DNA of 64,000 nt, taken from the NCBI GenBank assembly GCA_003586115.2, contig QVOM02000091.1, positions 630,180-694,179 on the forward strand, in the 5' to 3' direction. Shown one piece after another: positions 43,901-56,986 of the stretch. Within the stretch, counting starts at the first letter, position 1. Every line of letters starts with the position of its first letter. The notes beneath the pieces are model-generated. The model saw only the letters and a program-made list of their open reading frames with translations, had not been told where the DNA came from and did not search any database. This stretch comes from Salvator merianae (taxonomy: Eukaryota > Chordata > Lepidosauria > Squamata > Teiidae). The translations under genes and the position numbers were made by a program.

Positions 43901-45316
43901 GGTACCTAATTTGTGATGGACTGGATCCTGGTATGGGCAGATGAAAAAGAGTGGTGCCTCTGCCACACATCAGCTCCCCTGCGGTCTTGATCCACAGGTC
44001 ACCCCGGATAGAGTAGATCGTATGGCTGAGCAAAAGCACCAAGAATGTTGTTGTATAGACTTCATCCTTATCCTAGTAGATTATACCTGGTTTTAGAAGA
44101 CTGGTTGGGCAGTTGCCAGGCAGTTTCTGTTAAAACATTCAGTAGAGAGGACTCATCTGCTCCTCTGAAGAGCTTCTGGACATACTGCAGGTTTGAGAAC
44201 GCAAACTCCTATCAATGTCTACTAGCATGGATGCCTAGGTACTGCCTCCAGGTTGGAGACCGGCAGGATGCCTCTAATTGCCATTTGCAGGGAGTGGAGA
44301 GCAGTTGAAGGTTTTGCCTTCGTCTTCTGCTTGAGAAGCCCAGAAGCTATTGTTGGGCCACTATATGAGACAGGATGCTGGACTAGATGGGCTGTGGCCT
44401 GATCCAGCAGGGCTCCTCTTATGTTCTTATATTCTAAAGGACATTTGCAGGGAGTTGAGAGCAAGTGAAGGCTTTTCCTTTGTCTTCTGCTTGAGAATGC
44501 CCAGAAGCAGGGATATTCACAAACAAAATCTGCATTTTCAATTCGTGTCAAAGCAAAAACCAATATCTTTGCTTCTTTGGCGAATCACAACGTTGAAAAA
44601 GCAGTTTTTCACATTCGTTTTTGCGGTTCTCCCCATTTAAAATGGCCTTTTCATGGGTTAAAACACAGCAAAAATGCAAATATTTTATTGAATATTCTTC
44701 TTTTGTGAGAGTAGAGACTGGTTCATTTCGATCGAAAATGAAATGCGAAAAAGTGCATTTTTGATTCATTAATCCACGACTGCAAAATATTTGCTCAAAT
44801 ATGCGAACACAAACAAATTTTGCAGATCTCTACCTTTTTGAGGTAGAAAAATTATATGAATCAGGTTTCCATCCTTATGAGTTTTCACTTGCAAAATGCC
44901 TCACATACTAGGTATGCAATAGAGGTTTTATTTTCACGTTCTCCAGCACCAGTCTTTTAAATATGTGGATCATATTTACTGTCTCCTAGAAAACATAGGT
45001 ATAGCAAACAGGCTTGCTTGGGTCTCCATGTCTTCGATTTCTATAGTGAAGCCATGCCGTTAAGTAGCCTCTTGTATTTTTTTTCCCCCTAATCCAGGTC
45101 ACCTTTACTCTCCTGGATCAGGTCAAAAAGCATCACGTCTCCACCTCATTCCGGCCCCTGGAGTCATCGTCATCATTTCAGCGCCCTGTGAGTGAAACAA
45201 ATGTGGCCAGCGGCCTCCCTGAATTTTGCCCCCTGACCTTACTTCATAATCTCAGGACTGGCTATATCTGCAATGACACATTAGTCATTCAAGCTGTGAT
45301 AGACCCAAAAGTGTAG
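17171..45316 (+). CDS. TRAF-family gene (TRAF1/TRAF2-like), RING-less; exons listed separately
   Basis: This is an adaptor of TNF-receptor-type signalling, expected in the cytosol as a trimer. The four 3' exons encode a TRAF-N coiled coil with LENIVSVLSREL, then the full TRAF-C/MATH domain: TSYDGRFLWKV, FYTSRYGYKLC, FLNGDGTGAGSHLSLF, SSSSFQRPVSETNVASG, then the stop. All junctions agree in phase (0, 1, 0). Two candidate 5' exons join in phase and give 306 residues from 17204 or 317 from 17171. This leaves no room for a RING or the TRAF zinc fingers. The coiled coil and MATH domain are closest to TRAF1 and TRAF2. The gene lies between MPIG6B and DDAH2, convergent with DDAH2. The TRAF identity is firm; the 5' structure is tentative. 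A missed upstream exon set is the main alternative. Confidence 0.85.
17510..17828 (+). mobile_element. LINE 3'-UTR remnant (same family as 9690)
   Basis: It shares 'gagggccttcttggtgatag' and 'ccctcagagatg' with the copy at 9690-10100 and ends 'gtatgggatagaaaagg', passing into the GGAA array. Confidence 0.6.
17829..17945. repeat. (GGAA)n / (GAAA) tetranucleotide repeat
   Basis: About 117 bp of GGAA units with a few GAAA variants follow a LINE 3' tail at 17510-17828 ('ggcaccctcatatgaattc', 'gggatagaaaagg'). The array probably grew from that element's tail. It lies in the putative first TRAF intron. Confidence 0.95.
18060..18740 (-). mobile_element. LINE ORF2 3' part and UTR, antisense
   Basis: On the minus strand 18700-18509 is open and reads like the C-terminal end of a CR1/L2-type reverse transcriptase ORF: 'LGVLLDSALTLEAQVEVVAK' and a KEV motif just upstream near 18715. 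The rest (18060-18500) is 3' UTR. A second fragment of the family, also antisense, is at 39130-39465. It is disabled. Confidence 0.65.
18836..19021. mobile_element. MITE with TTTTAATCCAGCTTCAGT inverted ends
   Basis: The ends gttttaatccagcttcagt and actgaagctggattaaaac are exact inverted repeats of 19 bases. The interior also pairs (gagttagatt / gagttatat region). It abuts an antisense LINE tail starting at 19022. Confidence 0.75.
19022..19240 (-). mobile_element. LINE 3' tail (CR1/L3-like), antisense
   Basis: It carries the reptile-wide block 'ggatcaggccacagcccatc' with 'gtccagcattctgtttcac' and 'ttgcttctgggcattctc'. The same unit recurs at 28505-28630/29200-29370, 44210-44510, 47985-48190, 48480-48920, 54995-55260, 58490-58880 and 61215-61660. 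Confidence 0.7.
19240..20930. other. Intronic or intergenic sequence without recognised features
   Basis: No gene, conserved motif or confidently named repeat was seen. The composition is AT-rich at 20500-20830. Open frames here (for example 19529-19924) show no domain and no good splice context. Confidence 0.5.
20930..21780. mobile_element. Cluster of degraded MITEs
   Basis: At 20980-21030 there is a short hairpin, 'ggggttgccacatg' with 'gtggcaacccc'. The same hairpin occurs at 10725-10750, 25350 and 48325-48355. At about 21303-21778 a degraded copy of the 7501/39839 family is visible ('agaccctgcagcgcag', 'tgccatggcaacc'). Confidence 0.5.
21780..22890. other. Unassigned intronic sequence with MITE fragments
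   Basis: No exon-like frame. The part at 22150-22540 resembles degraded MITE sequence ('gtccacacactagtgtgg', also seen at 57030). The rest is unassigned. Confidence 0.4.
22894..22980. repeat. (TAA)n microsatellite
   Basis: About 18 TAA units are followed by an imperfect A-rich stretch to 22980. On the minus strand it gives a long run of isoleucine codons, which is not coding. Confidence 0.95.
23275..24700. other. Intronic stretch: LINE tail, MITE, unassigned sequence
   Basis: At 23281-23345 lies an antisense LINE-type tail (atttatttatttg then 'atcccaccttatatcc'). At 23432-23650 lies a MITE with 'cagtctgcccctcccc', also found at 26430-26640 and 34470-34810. From 23700 to 24700 I see nothing I can name. 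Confidence 0.45.
24730..25395. mobile_element. MITE cluster
   Basis: At 24820-24865 there is a palindrome built on 'ccggtagacctg' and 'caggtctaccag', also seen near 5138, 6625, 53695 and 63150. At 25110-25390 there is a unit related to 10338-10797 ('ccaggacc..attgagattgcc'). Confidence 0.45.
25396..26430. other. Unassigned intronic sequence
   Basis: I see no gene or clear repeat here apart from A-rich patches at 25430-25500. Confidence 0.4.
26430..27523. mobile_element. MITE cluster (three units)
   Basis: 26430-26800 is an inverted pair of the 'cagtctgcccctcccc' unit: left half at 26430-26640, right half in inverse near 26640-26800. 26850-27210 is a copy of the 10338 family. 27408-27523 is a fragment of the 3886 family, ending 'aatccagaataaggccc'. 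Confidence 0.5.
28028..28520. mobile_element. MITE, GGCCTGTTC-terminus group (degraded)
   Basis: A strong hairpin at 28050-28084 (arms 'ggcctggtatggta' and 'taccataccaggcc') is followed by a body related to 15961-16411 and 30461-30938. It ends near 'gtgcaaacaagcc'. A LINE-tail fragment follows. Confidence 0.5.
28505..29370 (+). mobile_element. LINE tail fragments and a tRNA-like segment
   Basis: 28505-28630 and 29200-29370 are sense copies of the 'ctggactggatgggctgtgg' LINE tail. 28870-29000 has two B-box-like stretches, 'agttcaaatccctg' and 'gttcaaatccc', suggesting a degraded SINE. Confidence 0.45.
29740..30085. repeat. AT-rich dispersed repeat, copy 1
   Basis: A ~345-bp AT-rich unit with repeated 'attcgcaaat', 'aaaatgcc' and 'caaaaacgaatgcg' motifs. 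A related, largely inverse copy is at 44515-44825. It belongs to no family I can name. Confidence 0.55.
30461..30938. mobile_element. MITE, GGCCTGTTC-terminus group
   Basis: The start is aggccttttcgtacctacc and the end gcaagtgcaaacagacc. The terminal hairpin is at 30886-30920 (gtatggtattgttatacc). It is the best full-length relative of the elements at 1-1037 and 15961-16411. Confidence 0.65.
31195..31325. mobile_element. Penelope-like element remnant with inverted arms
   Basis: The arms 'ggggttctccgagc' (31199 on) and 'gcttggagaatcc' (to 31320), with 'ctcttttctgcagac' and 'tctgcagaaaagag' inside, form a hairpin of about 120 bp. The centre, 'gctaatgagataatgctacc', resembles the hammerhead-bearing end of vertebrate Penelope-like elements. 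Family assignment is by eye. Confidence 0.4.
31949..32250 (+). mobile_element. tRNA-derived SINE, family A, copy 3 (abuts TRAF exon 2)
   Basis: This is a full-length copy with an intact tRNA-like head and the body end 'gcggggtataaaaacc'. Its (TTC)n tail at 32228-32245 runs into the pyrimidine tract of the acceptor at 32268, so the SINE lies under 25 bp from the candidate TRAF exon 2. Confidence 0.9.
32269..32338 (+). CDS. TRAF gene candidate exon 2
   Basis: This 70-bp exon follows a strong acceptor, ttccctcttcttttacag, and ends at the consensus donor gacaag/gtgagt. In the frame that fits both neighbours it encodes CNRMFSPGWSKEKIIELLVPFDK without the last three residues of any known TRAF motif; I recognise no domain. 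It starts one base into a codon (fits candidate exon 1) and ends in phase 0 (fits exon 3). The other two frames have stops. Support is splice-site quality and phase. Confidence 0.5.
33623..33939. mobile_element. Inverted pair of Penelope-like 3' ends with hammerhead-like motif
   Basis: A hairpin with a 13-nt loop at 33820-33832. The right arm reads cctctgaagttggatattg then 'atatccgaaaacg', and continues 'gaacatggcacaacat' and 'gccatgaaagccc'. This order (CUGAAG, stem II, GAAA, then the end) is that of the hammerhead-bearing termini of vertebrate Penelope-like elements. The left arm is its inverse, interrupted by a U6 copy at 33697-33790. Clade assignment is from recalled consensus sequences. 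Confidence 0.6.
33697..33790 (+). pseudogene. RNU6: U6 snRNA copy (pseudogene)
   Basis: It matches vertebrate U6 from the 5' end (gtcctcgctttgcc) through the conserved core: the ACAGAGA box context 'gatacagagaagattagc' and 'tggcccctgcgcaagg'. It has a few substitutions and lacks the last bases and the U-rich 3' end. No PSE or TATA arrangement of a U6 promoter precedes it; the flanks are the two parts of a Penelope-like arm. It is therefore a retrotransposed, probably silent copy. Confidence 0.9.
34035..34334 (+). CDS. TRAF gene exon 3: linker and coiled coil (TRAF-N)
   Basis: This 300-bp exon is phase 0 at both ends and encodes 100 residues. The C-terminal half holds the TRAF-type coiled coil: VTELEARQKTLENIVSVLSR, ending YLEEK at the donor aag/gtagga. 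The LENIVSVL core parallels FENIVCVLNREV of TRAF2 and TRAF1. The acceptor could be cccacag (exon from 34035) or accagcag (from 34056). Both are in frame and 21 nt apart. The exon starts about 95 bp after the Penelope hairpin; the open frame upstream of 34035 belongs to that element. Confidence 0.82.
34498..34714. repeat. 31-bp minisatellite, seven units
   Basis: There are seven tandem copies of a ~31-bp unit (gtctgcccctccccctctca then tgaacattcta) with small differences between units. The unit matches one segment of the MITE at 26430-26640 and 23432-23650, and flanking MITE sequence continues on both sides (34470-34810). The array therefore grew inside a MITE, in TRAF intron 3. Confidence 0.9.
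34810..36390. other. TRAF intron 3: SINE fragment, MITE and duplicated LINE-like segment
   Basis: 34990-35103 is a family B SINE fragment, antisense. 35120-35560 looks like a degraded MITE. 35930-36108 is a direct duplication, listed separately, inside a LINE-type repeat with tails 'aataaataataataa' (35795-35815) and 'aaataaatattac' (36337-36350). Confidence 0.5.
35936..36108 (+). repeat. Direct tandem duplication of a LINE-like segment (~82-91 bp units)
   Basis: 35936-36017 and 36018-36108 share 'cttcttgtagt' and then an identical stretch from 'ctcagaggcacaaacgac' to 'cagctttggaattgcc'. The second unit carries about 8-9 extra bases near its start. The long identical run suggests a recent duplication. 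Confidence 0.85.
36395..36687 (+). mobile_element. tRNA-derived SINE, family A, copy 4 (upstream of TRAF exon 4)
   Basis: This full-length copy has its (TTC)n tail at 36676-36687, 55 bp before TRAF exon 4. It has the same family and orientation as the copy beside exon 2. Confidence 0.9.
36743..36920 (+). CDS. TRAF gene exon 4: end of coiled coil and start of TRAF-C
   Basis: A 178-bp exon with acceptor ctcttctcgcag and donor tctcctc/gtaagt, phase 0 in and phase 1 out. It encodes the last coiled-coil heptads (VEQQESLLTLKDVMINSLAS, then RIHLLEQ), then TSYDGRFLWKVQEVG, the conserved first strand of the MATH domain (TYDGVFIWKI in TRAF2), and PAIYSP just before the junction (PAIFSP in TRAF2). Confidence 0.93.
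37363..37848. mobile_element. MITE with GGCCCTTTCTGC ends
   Basis: The start is gggtcctttctgcg and the end gcagaaaggccct. The interior is palindromic around 'ggatcaggaggcccctaatc'. The element at 63007-63454 is a relative. Confidence 0.65.
37850..38300 (+). mobile_element. LINE 3'-UTR remnant (same family as 9690)
   Basis: It shares 'ggccataaatggcttggg', 'agggccttcttgtggtagc' and 'gaggtgcaccaggcacc' with the copies at 9690 and 17510, and ends 'cagcataaaaatataaata'. It lies in TRAF intron 4. Confidence 0.65.
38300..39830. other. TRAF intron 4: unassigned sequence and a LINE fragment
   Basis: 39130-39465 is an antisense LINE fragment of the same family as 18060-18740 ('cttgaattgg'-type 3' UTR, 'agaagcagccccacc'). 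The rest, 38300-39130 and 39470-39830, holds nothing I can name. Confidence 0.45.
39839..40229. mobile_element. MITE, copy 2 of the 7501 family
   Basis: The ends are gggcctttccgcactttcc and aagtgcgaacaggtcc. The body is colinear with 7501-7933 ('tgctggtggtccacgccatg', 'ccatggcaactgg'). Confidence 0.7.
40232..41032. other. End of TRAF intron 4
   Basis: 40611-40690 is a fragment of the 3886-type MITE ('attatatcccggaacaggg'). The remainder is unassigned, leading to the acceptor at 41031-41032. Confidence 0.45.
41033..41181 (+). CDS. TRAF gene exon 5: core of the TRAF-C (MATH) domain
   Basis: A 149-bp exon with acceptor tttgttgctctccaag and donor cataag/gtaggt, phase 1 in and phase 0 out. It encodes FYTSRYGYKLCLKLFLNGDG, then TGAGSHLSLFLVLMKGEYDF and QLTWPFRHK. 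This is the most conserved TRAF-C block (in TRAF2 FYTSRYGYKMCLRIYLNGDG). At the two positions that in TRAF2 are Arg393 and Tyr395, which contact the receptor peptide, this protein has Lys and Phe. Asp399 is kept. Confidence 0.95.
42192..43735 (+). mobile_element. Tc1-like DNA transposon, inactive, with long terminal inverted repeats
   Basis: The element is flanked by TA (42192-42193 and 43734-43735). Its inverted repeats are about 225-235 bp (42194-42420 and 43500-43733), starting cagagccatgaaaaattatt on the left and, inverted, caggggg..ccatgaaaaagt on the right. Between them lies a Tc1 transposase relic: 'EWPTQGPDLNPIEMLWQNLK' at about 43318-43375 is the DDE-domain signature around the second Asp. 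Stops and frameshifts break the frame throughout. The whole lies in the last TRAF intron, on the same strand. Confidence 0.9.
44210..44510 (+). mobile_element. LINE 3' tail (CR1/L3-like), partly duplicated
   Basis: It contains 'gactagatgggctgtggcct' and 'gatccagcagggctcctctt', then a second partial copy from 'atttgcagggagttgagagc' to about 44510. Confidence 0.65.
44515..44825. repeat. AT-rich dispersed repeat, copy 2
   Basis: It relates to 29740-30085 largely in inverse orientation ('ttttcacattcg', 'caaaaatgcaaat', 'aaaatgaaatgcg'). It directly follows a LINE tail. Confidence 0.5.
45098..45316 (+). CDS. TRAF gene exon 6: C-terminal half of TRAF-C and stop
   Basis: This is the terminal coding exon: acceptor tttttttccccctaatccag, phase 0, 72 codons and a TAG at 45314-45316. 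It encodes VTFTLLDQVKKHHVSTSFRP, then SSSSFQRPVSETNVASG (the TRAF2 serine finger Ser453-455 and the Ser-Gly after it are kept), and ends LVIQAVIDPKV where TRAF2 ends IFIKAIVDLTGL. FQRPVSETNVASG is closest to TRAF1 (FQRPQSETNVASG). The block before the end is less conserved (GLPEFCPLTL). Confidence 0.95.
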   Translation, partial: VTFTLLDQVKKHHVSTSFRPLESSSSFQRPVSETNVASGLPEFCPLTLLHNLRTGYICNDTLVIQAVIDPKV

Positions 45317-45797
45317 CCCCAGGGTACTTTCGTAGTTCTGTGAGCTGGAAACCTTACTGATCAAGCACAGTTACTTAGCAAGACAGAGGCGGTAGTTTCA
45401 AAATGGCTGCCGAAGGAGACAAGGCTGTATTCTTTATCTCTTCTTGAAAAGGACACTTTGAGAAGCTTTCCCCCTCTCCTTCATACCGTGCTCCTCTCAA
45501 ATTACCCTGTACGGAAAGCAGCAGCTACTGCATTTAATAACGTATTTATTATCTCTAACATATTTATTTTAAAATCTGTGTCCCAGAGGAAGTGTTGTGG
45601 AAAGTTCAGTATGTTTAGCAAAAAGACATGTCACAATCTTGTTTACTATATGAGTATATGTATTCTGCGTATATGTAGATGTAAATGTTTTGTTTTGTTC
45701 TGTTTTTTCTTTTATTCCTTTGACTTACTATCTGTTTTTGTTATTGTTCAATTTGCAAATTGCATAGAGCTGTTTGAAGTCTGTGGTATATAAGCCT

Positions 45798-45803
45798 AAT
45801 AAA
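45798..45803 (+). terminator. Polyadenylation signal of the TRAF gene
   Basis: AATAAA lies 482 bp after the stop codon, at the end of a non-repetitive AT-rich stretch that fits a 3' UTR. A SINE follows from 45839. Confidence 0.55.
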
Positions 45804-45838
45804 AAAATTCATGAATTCCAGCAGGTAAAATTTTTCCC

Positions 45839-46036
45839 TTTGTTGTTGGATACCACAAAGTCACGGCTGACTCCTAGTTGTCTGCATGGACATCTCCATG
45901 GGCACCTCTATGCAGTTTTCTTGGCAGAGACGCAGGAGTGGTTTGTCACTGCCAACTTCTGGAGAGATGTTGGGGATCGAACTAGCAATCCTCTGTTTTC
46001 CAGTTTGCTCTACCACTGAGATACAGCCACTCAGGA
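45839..46036 (-). mobile_element. tRNA-derived SINE, family B, antisense
   Basis: It is colinear with 3108-3335 ('catggacatctccatgggc', 'gcagttttcttggcagag', 'ggggatcgaactagc'). It lies between the 3' ends of the TRAF gene and DDAH2. Confidence 0.7.
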
Positions 46037-47554
46037 GGTAAAACATCACACTTAATAAATGCTAAGTGAACTGTTTTAATGCAAGATCTCTCAGCTTGCA
46101 AAGTCTTAAGCCACAAGCCAACACTCAGAAACCAAGCACTCCACTGAAAAAGAATTTCATCGAGATCTGATCTTGATTCAGGCTGTTTTTATTATTAATC
46201 GTTTAAATCGATTCCACAAGGGGTTAACGTGGCAGTGAGTGAATCTAAAGTCCTACATCTGTCAATATGCCTACTCCCCAGCAGAGGGCACTCCCTCTAC
46301 AGCTTTCAAAGAACATTCCTACGAACGCCCCTAACTACATTACACAAACACATATACAGCGCCACTCAAGGAGAAGAAGTGTTCCTCACAAATTCTTTAA
46401 TTGCAATAAAGCTGCTCCTCCACAACTGCTTCAGTCTTGCAGATATGCAGAGAGGTTATCTGTTGAGGTGGCAGTGATGGAGCAATAATCTTAAGTCTGG
46501 GGCTAGAGCTGGAGTGTGGAGATAACTCTGAACTCTCTTACCCCAAATGCAGCACCATAGAGATGTATGTGGCTGGCCAAACAGTTTTACAGGGATCCTC
46601 TATGAGCAGGGATGCCTGGGGAATGTGGTTAGAGCCCAGCTTGCATTGTCCTAACCAGCACGGCCAGCCATTAGGAAAGATAGGAGTTACAATCCAATAG
46701 TATACCTGGAGGAACCTAGACTACCTGCCACCCTCCTAAAACCAAGTTAGGTAGGGAGACAGAAAGTCTGATGGGAGAGCCAATGTGGTACACTAGTTAC
46801 ATCTCAAAACATCCAGCATGACTCATCAGATATGACCCTCAATGCATGACATATTCCTTAATCACTGGATCCACAGCCATGATATCATCCAATGAAATGC
46901 CCATCAATTCACAAAATTGGCTGAGGACTACTTCCAGAGTGTACCCACTTGGGGCTTCTCTACAGATTACGTCTTCAGTTCTCCACTTCTTCTAATCTGC
47001 TGCTAGGAAGGAGAAGCAGGCCTACTTTGGCTGCCATCTTGGATGAAGACATCGTGGTGGACATCCCTGCAGTGTCTTCCAAGATGGCTGCCCACAATAC
47101 TTCTCAATATTAGTTTTTAACAACCTATCTCAAGAACACCCATCAGCAACAAAGAGAGAACAAAAGCTATGCTGCTCCATAATAGTTCATATCGGGCTAC
47201 AAATTTTAGAGAACGGTACTAAAACAGCTGTAGAAGACTGCAATTTCTGGGTTCTCGCAGCACTGGAAGTAAAGATAAAAGCACCTATCTAGAAGGCTTT
47301 CTTAAAGATTACACTGCAGCAAAAAGAGGCAGGAACAGAAGCAATTGATGGAGCTCCACAGACGTGAAGGCCCAAAGTCAATAAAAAGAGAAACAACCGC
47401 AAAATTTAAGGCTGACCAAATTAGCAGGTTGGGAATGAGAGGTGGTGTTATTGCCTCAGGAGGAGAAAAAGGATGGCTGCACACAGGAAATGAGGGAAGA
47501 GATTCCTCTTCAGACATTGTGAGAACTTGTATGTTTGGTGAGGTTCAGTAGGCA
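46037..47554. other. DDAH2 3' flank and UTR, unassigned
   Basis: This lies between the two convergent genes. I see no exon and no confidently named repeat. For DDAH2 the nearest minus-strand AATAAA-type hexamer I noticed lies near 46185, about 1.4 kb past the stop, so the UTR end is unknown. Confidence 0.4.
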
Positions 47555-53367
<5,813 letters not shown>

Positions 53368-53529
53368 CTGGGAAAATAGGGGAGGAGGAGAGAAAGATAC
53401 AGAAATGGTGTGCTGTCACATTTCTTCAAGTAGATGCTCCTTCTTCAAAAAAATACTTCTTCTGGAAACTCTCAGCTTAAGTTTTCATCAAATGGCTTCC
53501 CACCAAAATTCTAGTCCTATCACTTATAA

Positions 53530-54120
53530 GGAGCCTTTCTGCACTTATCTTTGGCCCGGGACAGTAAGTGGTCCAGAGGCCTCCCTTCCGCACAATGGTA
53601 TGGTTTATGGGGAGGCCATGTCCCTTGCTAGCACGCTGCATCCACACTGGATGCAGTCTAGCCTCGCCTAGACAGCCAAAATGACCTCCTGGACCAGGAT
53701 ACCAGTGGACCTGTTTTAACAGGTCTACTGGTGGTCTAGCGGGCGCTGGGCTACCCTAGGAGCCGTGTGAAAGGGAACACACCTGCACGGGCCAGTTGAG
53801 TTAGGGGGACCCATTTTGGCAGCACCCAGAATTGTGCTGATGAAATGTGTCCCTCTAGGCTTCCGAAGCTAGGAACTTTAGTTCCTAGTCATCAGAGAAC
53901 CCGGAACTTGGTGTGAAAGATGGCATGATCTTTGGAGACACCGAGGGGGCTGTTCTGGAACAACCTTCCATACGCAGAAGGCTTGTTCCAGAACAGTGGG
54001 GTTGCTCATGCTACTAGAATGATTCCAGGCAGGTCTGGTCCTATTGGACAGGGCCAGCAAGATAACTGCGAAAATAGCCAAGGAAACTTCAGGGGTCTAC
54101 ATTTAAGAGCAAGGTCAAAC
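53530..54120. mobile_element. MITE-derived region in DDAH2 intron 1
   Basis: It begins 'ggagcctttctgcactta' and has the palindrome 'acctgttttaacaggtc' near 53710 with 'ccagtgg' / 'ctactgg' arms. A related unit is at 59915-60370. The right border is unclear. Confidence 0.5.
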
Positions 54121-54514
54121 ATGACCACCTTATGGAAGAACCTATGATCTATGGTAGCCACACCAAGGCAAGCAGCCTCCACATTCAGCAGTTCAACAAA
54201 GAAATTTATATCATCCTAACACAAGACCGAACAGCATATCATAAGAATCAGCTGTCAACATGAGTGAACAAAAGCACCCTCCACTTAGGAAATATTTCAT
54301 ATACACACCCAACATCTAAATTCCACGAAGTAATTTGATCTGAATTATTCGGGCAACATCAGCATCCAATAGCAGACCAGCCAATAACCCCAAATTCCAT
54401 CCACTGGACTGACTTGGGACTGTTGGCTCATCTCCCCCAGCAGCCTGAATTTGGATAGGCAGCCGCTGGCTTCTGAAAGGGACATGCTGTACACCTTGGA
54501 GTCTAAGTGCAGGA

Positions 54515-54541
54515 AGATGGATGGATGGATGGATGGATGGT
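54515..54541. repeat. (ATGG)n microsatellite
   Basis: About six GATG units in DDAH2 intron 1. Confidence 0.9.
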
Positions 54542-54994
54542 TAAAGACTATAAAATGACTAGTCCTCTTCGGCTACCATCCCTATAAAAACTCAAACTTA
54601 CCAGTCATCTTTATTGTTTATTATGCAAAGGTTGCACTGTACAGGGTTAACTGTGACTATTTCACAAAACAGCATCACAGGCACGATCCACAATGGGGTG
54701 TTGTCCTGTGCCTCCCAGGAAATGGGACCAAGCATGGGACCAAGCACTGAAGTGGCCCCCAGAGGGAAAATGGCACTGAAGCCCACTTCAAAGTAACCTC
54801 CCAAGCATTCCTGGGGAGTAGACTGGACCAATCTGTGGCCATTTCTGGATGCTCAGCAAAAACAGCCCTGGCTGGCTACAAAGAGGTCAGGAATGAAGTC
54901 AACTGGGCCAGGCTGGGCTACCATAAAGTGTGTGGCCCTTGGTGTGTGGCCTGGGCCACCAGTATGTACTTGATCCAGGCCAAGACTAACCCCC

Positions 54995-55260
54995 ACAGAT
55001 TGGACAGATTCATGGAGGGCAGGTGTACCAAAGGCTACTAGAATGTATGCCTAGGTACCACCTCCAGGTTGGAGAGGCAGGCAGTAGGCCTCTAAAGGCC
55101 ATTTGCAGGGAGTCGGAAGCAGGTGAAGGTTCTGCCTTTGTCTTCTGCTTGAGAAGCCCAGAAGCAATTTGTGGACCACTGTGTGAGATGGGATGCTGGA
55201 CTAGATGGGCTGTGGTCTGATCCAGCAGGGCTCCTCCTCTGATGTTCTCATGTTCATGCA
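54995..55260 (+). mobile_element. LINE 3' tail (CR1/L3-like)
   Basis: Sense copy with 'ttggacagattcatggaggg', 'ctggactagatgggctgtgg' and the end 'ctgatgttctcatgttc'. Confidence 0.7.
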
Positions 55261-55515
55261 CCAATGAGCACTGTGCAGGAACTACCATAGAGTTGGAAGA
55301 AGTTTCCCAGGCAATGCAGCCCAAATCTCACAGTACCCAGTGATCAAAACCTCCCCAAGAGGCTGGTATCCAGTCTCTGCCTGAACATATCAGGGAAGGC
55401 AAACCCTCTACCTCACTAGACAGTCAGCTCCACTGTTGAATGGCTCTTGACTTAAAGCCATTTTTTCTGCATTGAGCTGAAATCTGCCCCATTATAGCTT
55501 AATTCCATTGACAAT

Positions 55516-56087
55516 GGGCCTGTTCGCACTACAGTGGTGGAACGTTCTTGTCCGTTCGCTGGAACAGAGCTTTCGCACTGCCGCGGGCGCGTGCCTCACC
55601 CGATCCGAACCACATCGTACCCGATTCGTACCTGATCCTGGCAAGACAAGTAAAAGCTTGTCTTCATTCTGACCTGCGCGATAGAGCGAAGATCGGGCAC
55701 GGTGCTTTCGCACTCCCGTCCGCGTTTGCAATGGCGGCCAGGTGTGGCTGGCGCGGCTGCGCATGCGTGGTACGAAGCTTCACACCCGGGTGCGAAGTTT
55801 TCACACCCGGGTGCGAAGCTTCACACACGGGATAGCCCTTTGGGCATGGCAGCCTAGCTGCCGTTACGAAGCCGGCTCCGTAACGAGCCCTCTGGGTATG
55901 GAGCAGAGCTCGATGGTGCGGAGTGAGGTACCGAACTAGTGGCTGCCATCCGCACTGTTCCCTCTGCTGGTCAGTTTCAGGTCCATTCCTCTGGCCGGGA
56001 GTGTGAATGGCAGCCAGCATTCTCCAACCCCTCCGGTCCAAAGCCAACTACTGGGAACGGTCTACCGAGCTCAGTGCGAAAAGGACC
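55516..56087 (+). mobile_element. ~580-bp dispersed element, copy B
   Basis: It is a colinear, same-orientation copy of 364-942, from gggcctgttcgcac to gtgcgaaaaggacc, including 'ccgatccgaaccacatcg' and the 'cacccgggtgcgaag' direct repeats. Both copies are preceded by acaat. Confidence 0.75.
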
Positions 56088-56986
56088 ATACACTGATTTC
56101 AAATGCCTTGAAGAGATGGGATGTCTTAACCTGACCCTGAAAAAATGTCAGTCAGAGACTAGGAGTAAGGAATCCGGCTCCCAAGAAAGGTGTGTTTAAT
56201 GAGAAACGGAGAAGCAAACTAGTATTGGTGTTTTTAAAAATAAAAGGAAAAAAGAAACAACAAAGCACGTAGGTGAATGAACACAAACTCTCATAGGGGA
56301 AAGAAAGAGCATGAAGGGGTTACTCTAGATGGAGCAATAAAAGAAATACAGTAAAGGCAGCCAAAACCAGCTGCCACCAGTTATAACTCCGTATCAAAAC
56401 AACTGGCGAAGATAATTTGTCAGATTGCAGTGGCGGCTGGTAGCGCCCAGTCCCAGCAAATGTCAAACAGATTCTTTATCAAGACAAACGGCTGCAGTGG
56501 AGGATTTGCCCAGAGAAACAGGCAGAGGGAAAGGCGTGGCAGCTTCTCTTTCGCCTTTCCCCTCCAGAGATAGGATGGGATGATCTGCCTGAAGTCGCTT
56601 CCTGATGAGCGGAAAGCTTCCTCGGCCCCTTGCAATGCATGCAGACAAGCACACGCAGAATTTCAGAAAGGACGGGGAGACAGAATGCCAGAGGGAAAAT
56701 GCCAAGCGGCGATCTGAGGCACCAGTTTTAGAAACGTTTGCTCCAAGCGTGGTTTCCCAATGCACACAGCCCGAGCAGCCTCAAGGAAAGTTTCACGTAA
56801 TCTCTGTGACCTTTCACTTGATCTGTTCTTTTCTTTCCAGCTCCTTTTGCAGAGCTCTCGTTTCAGTCATGATTCAGAAACGACCACCTCCCGGATGAGG
56901 AATCGTCAATTAAATTTCCAGAGATCCAGTGCACCATTTGGTTGCCAACGGCAAATGTTTCTAGCTTTCATCTCTTGGGCCCTTTC

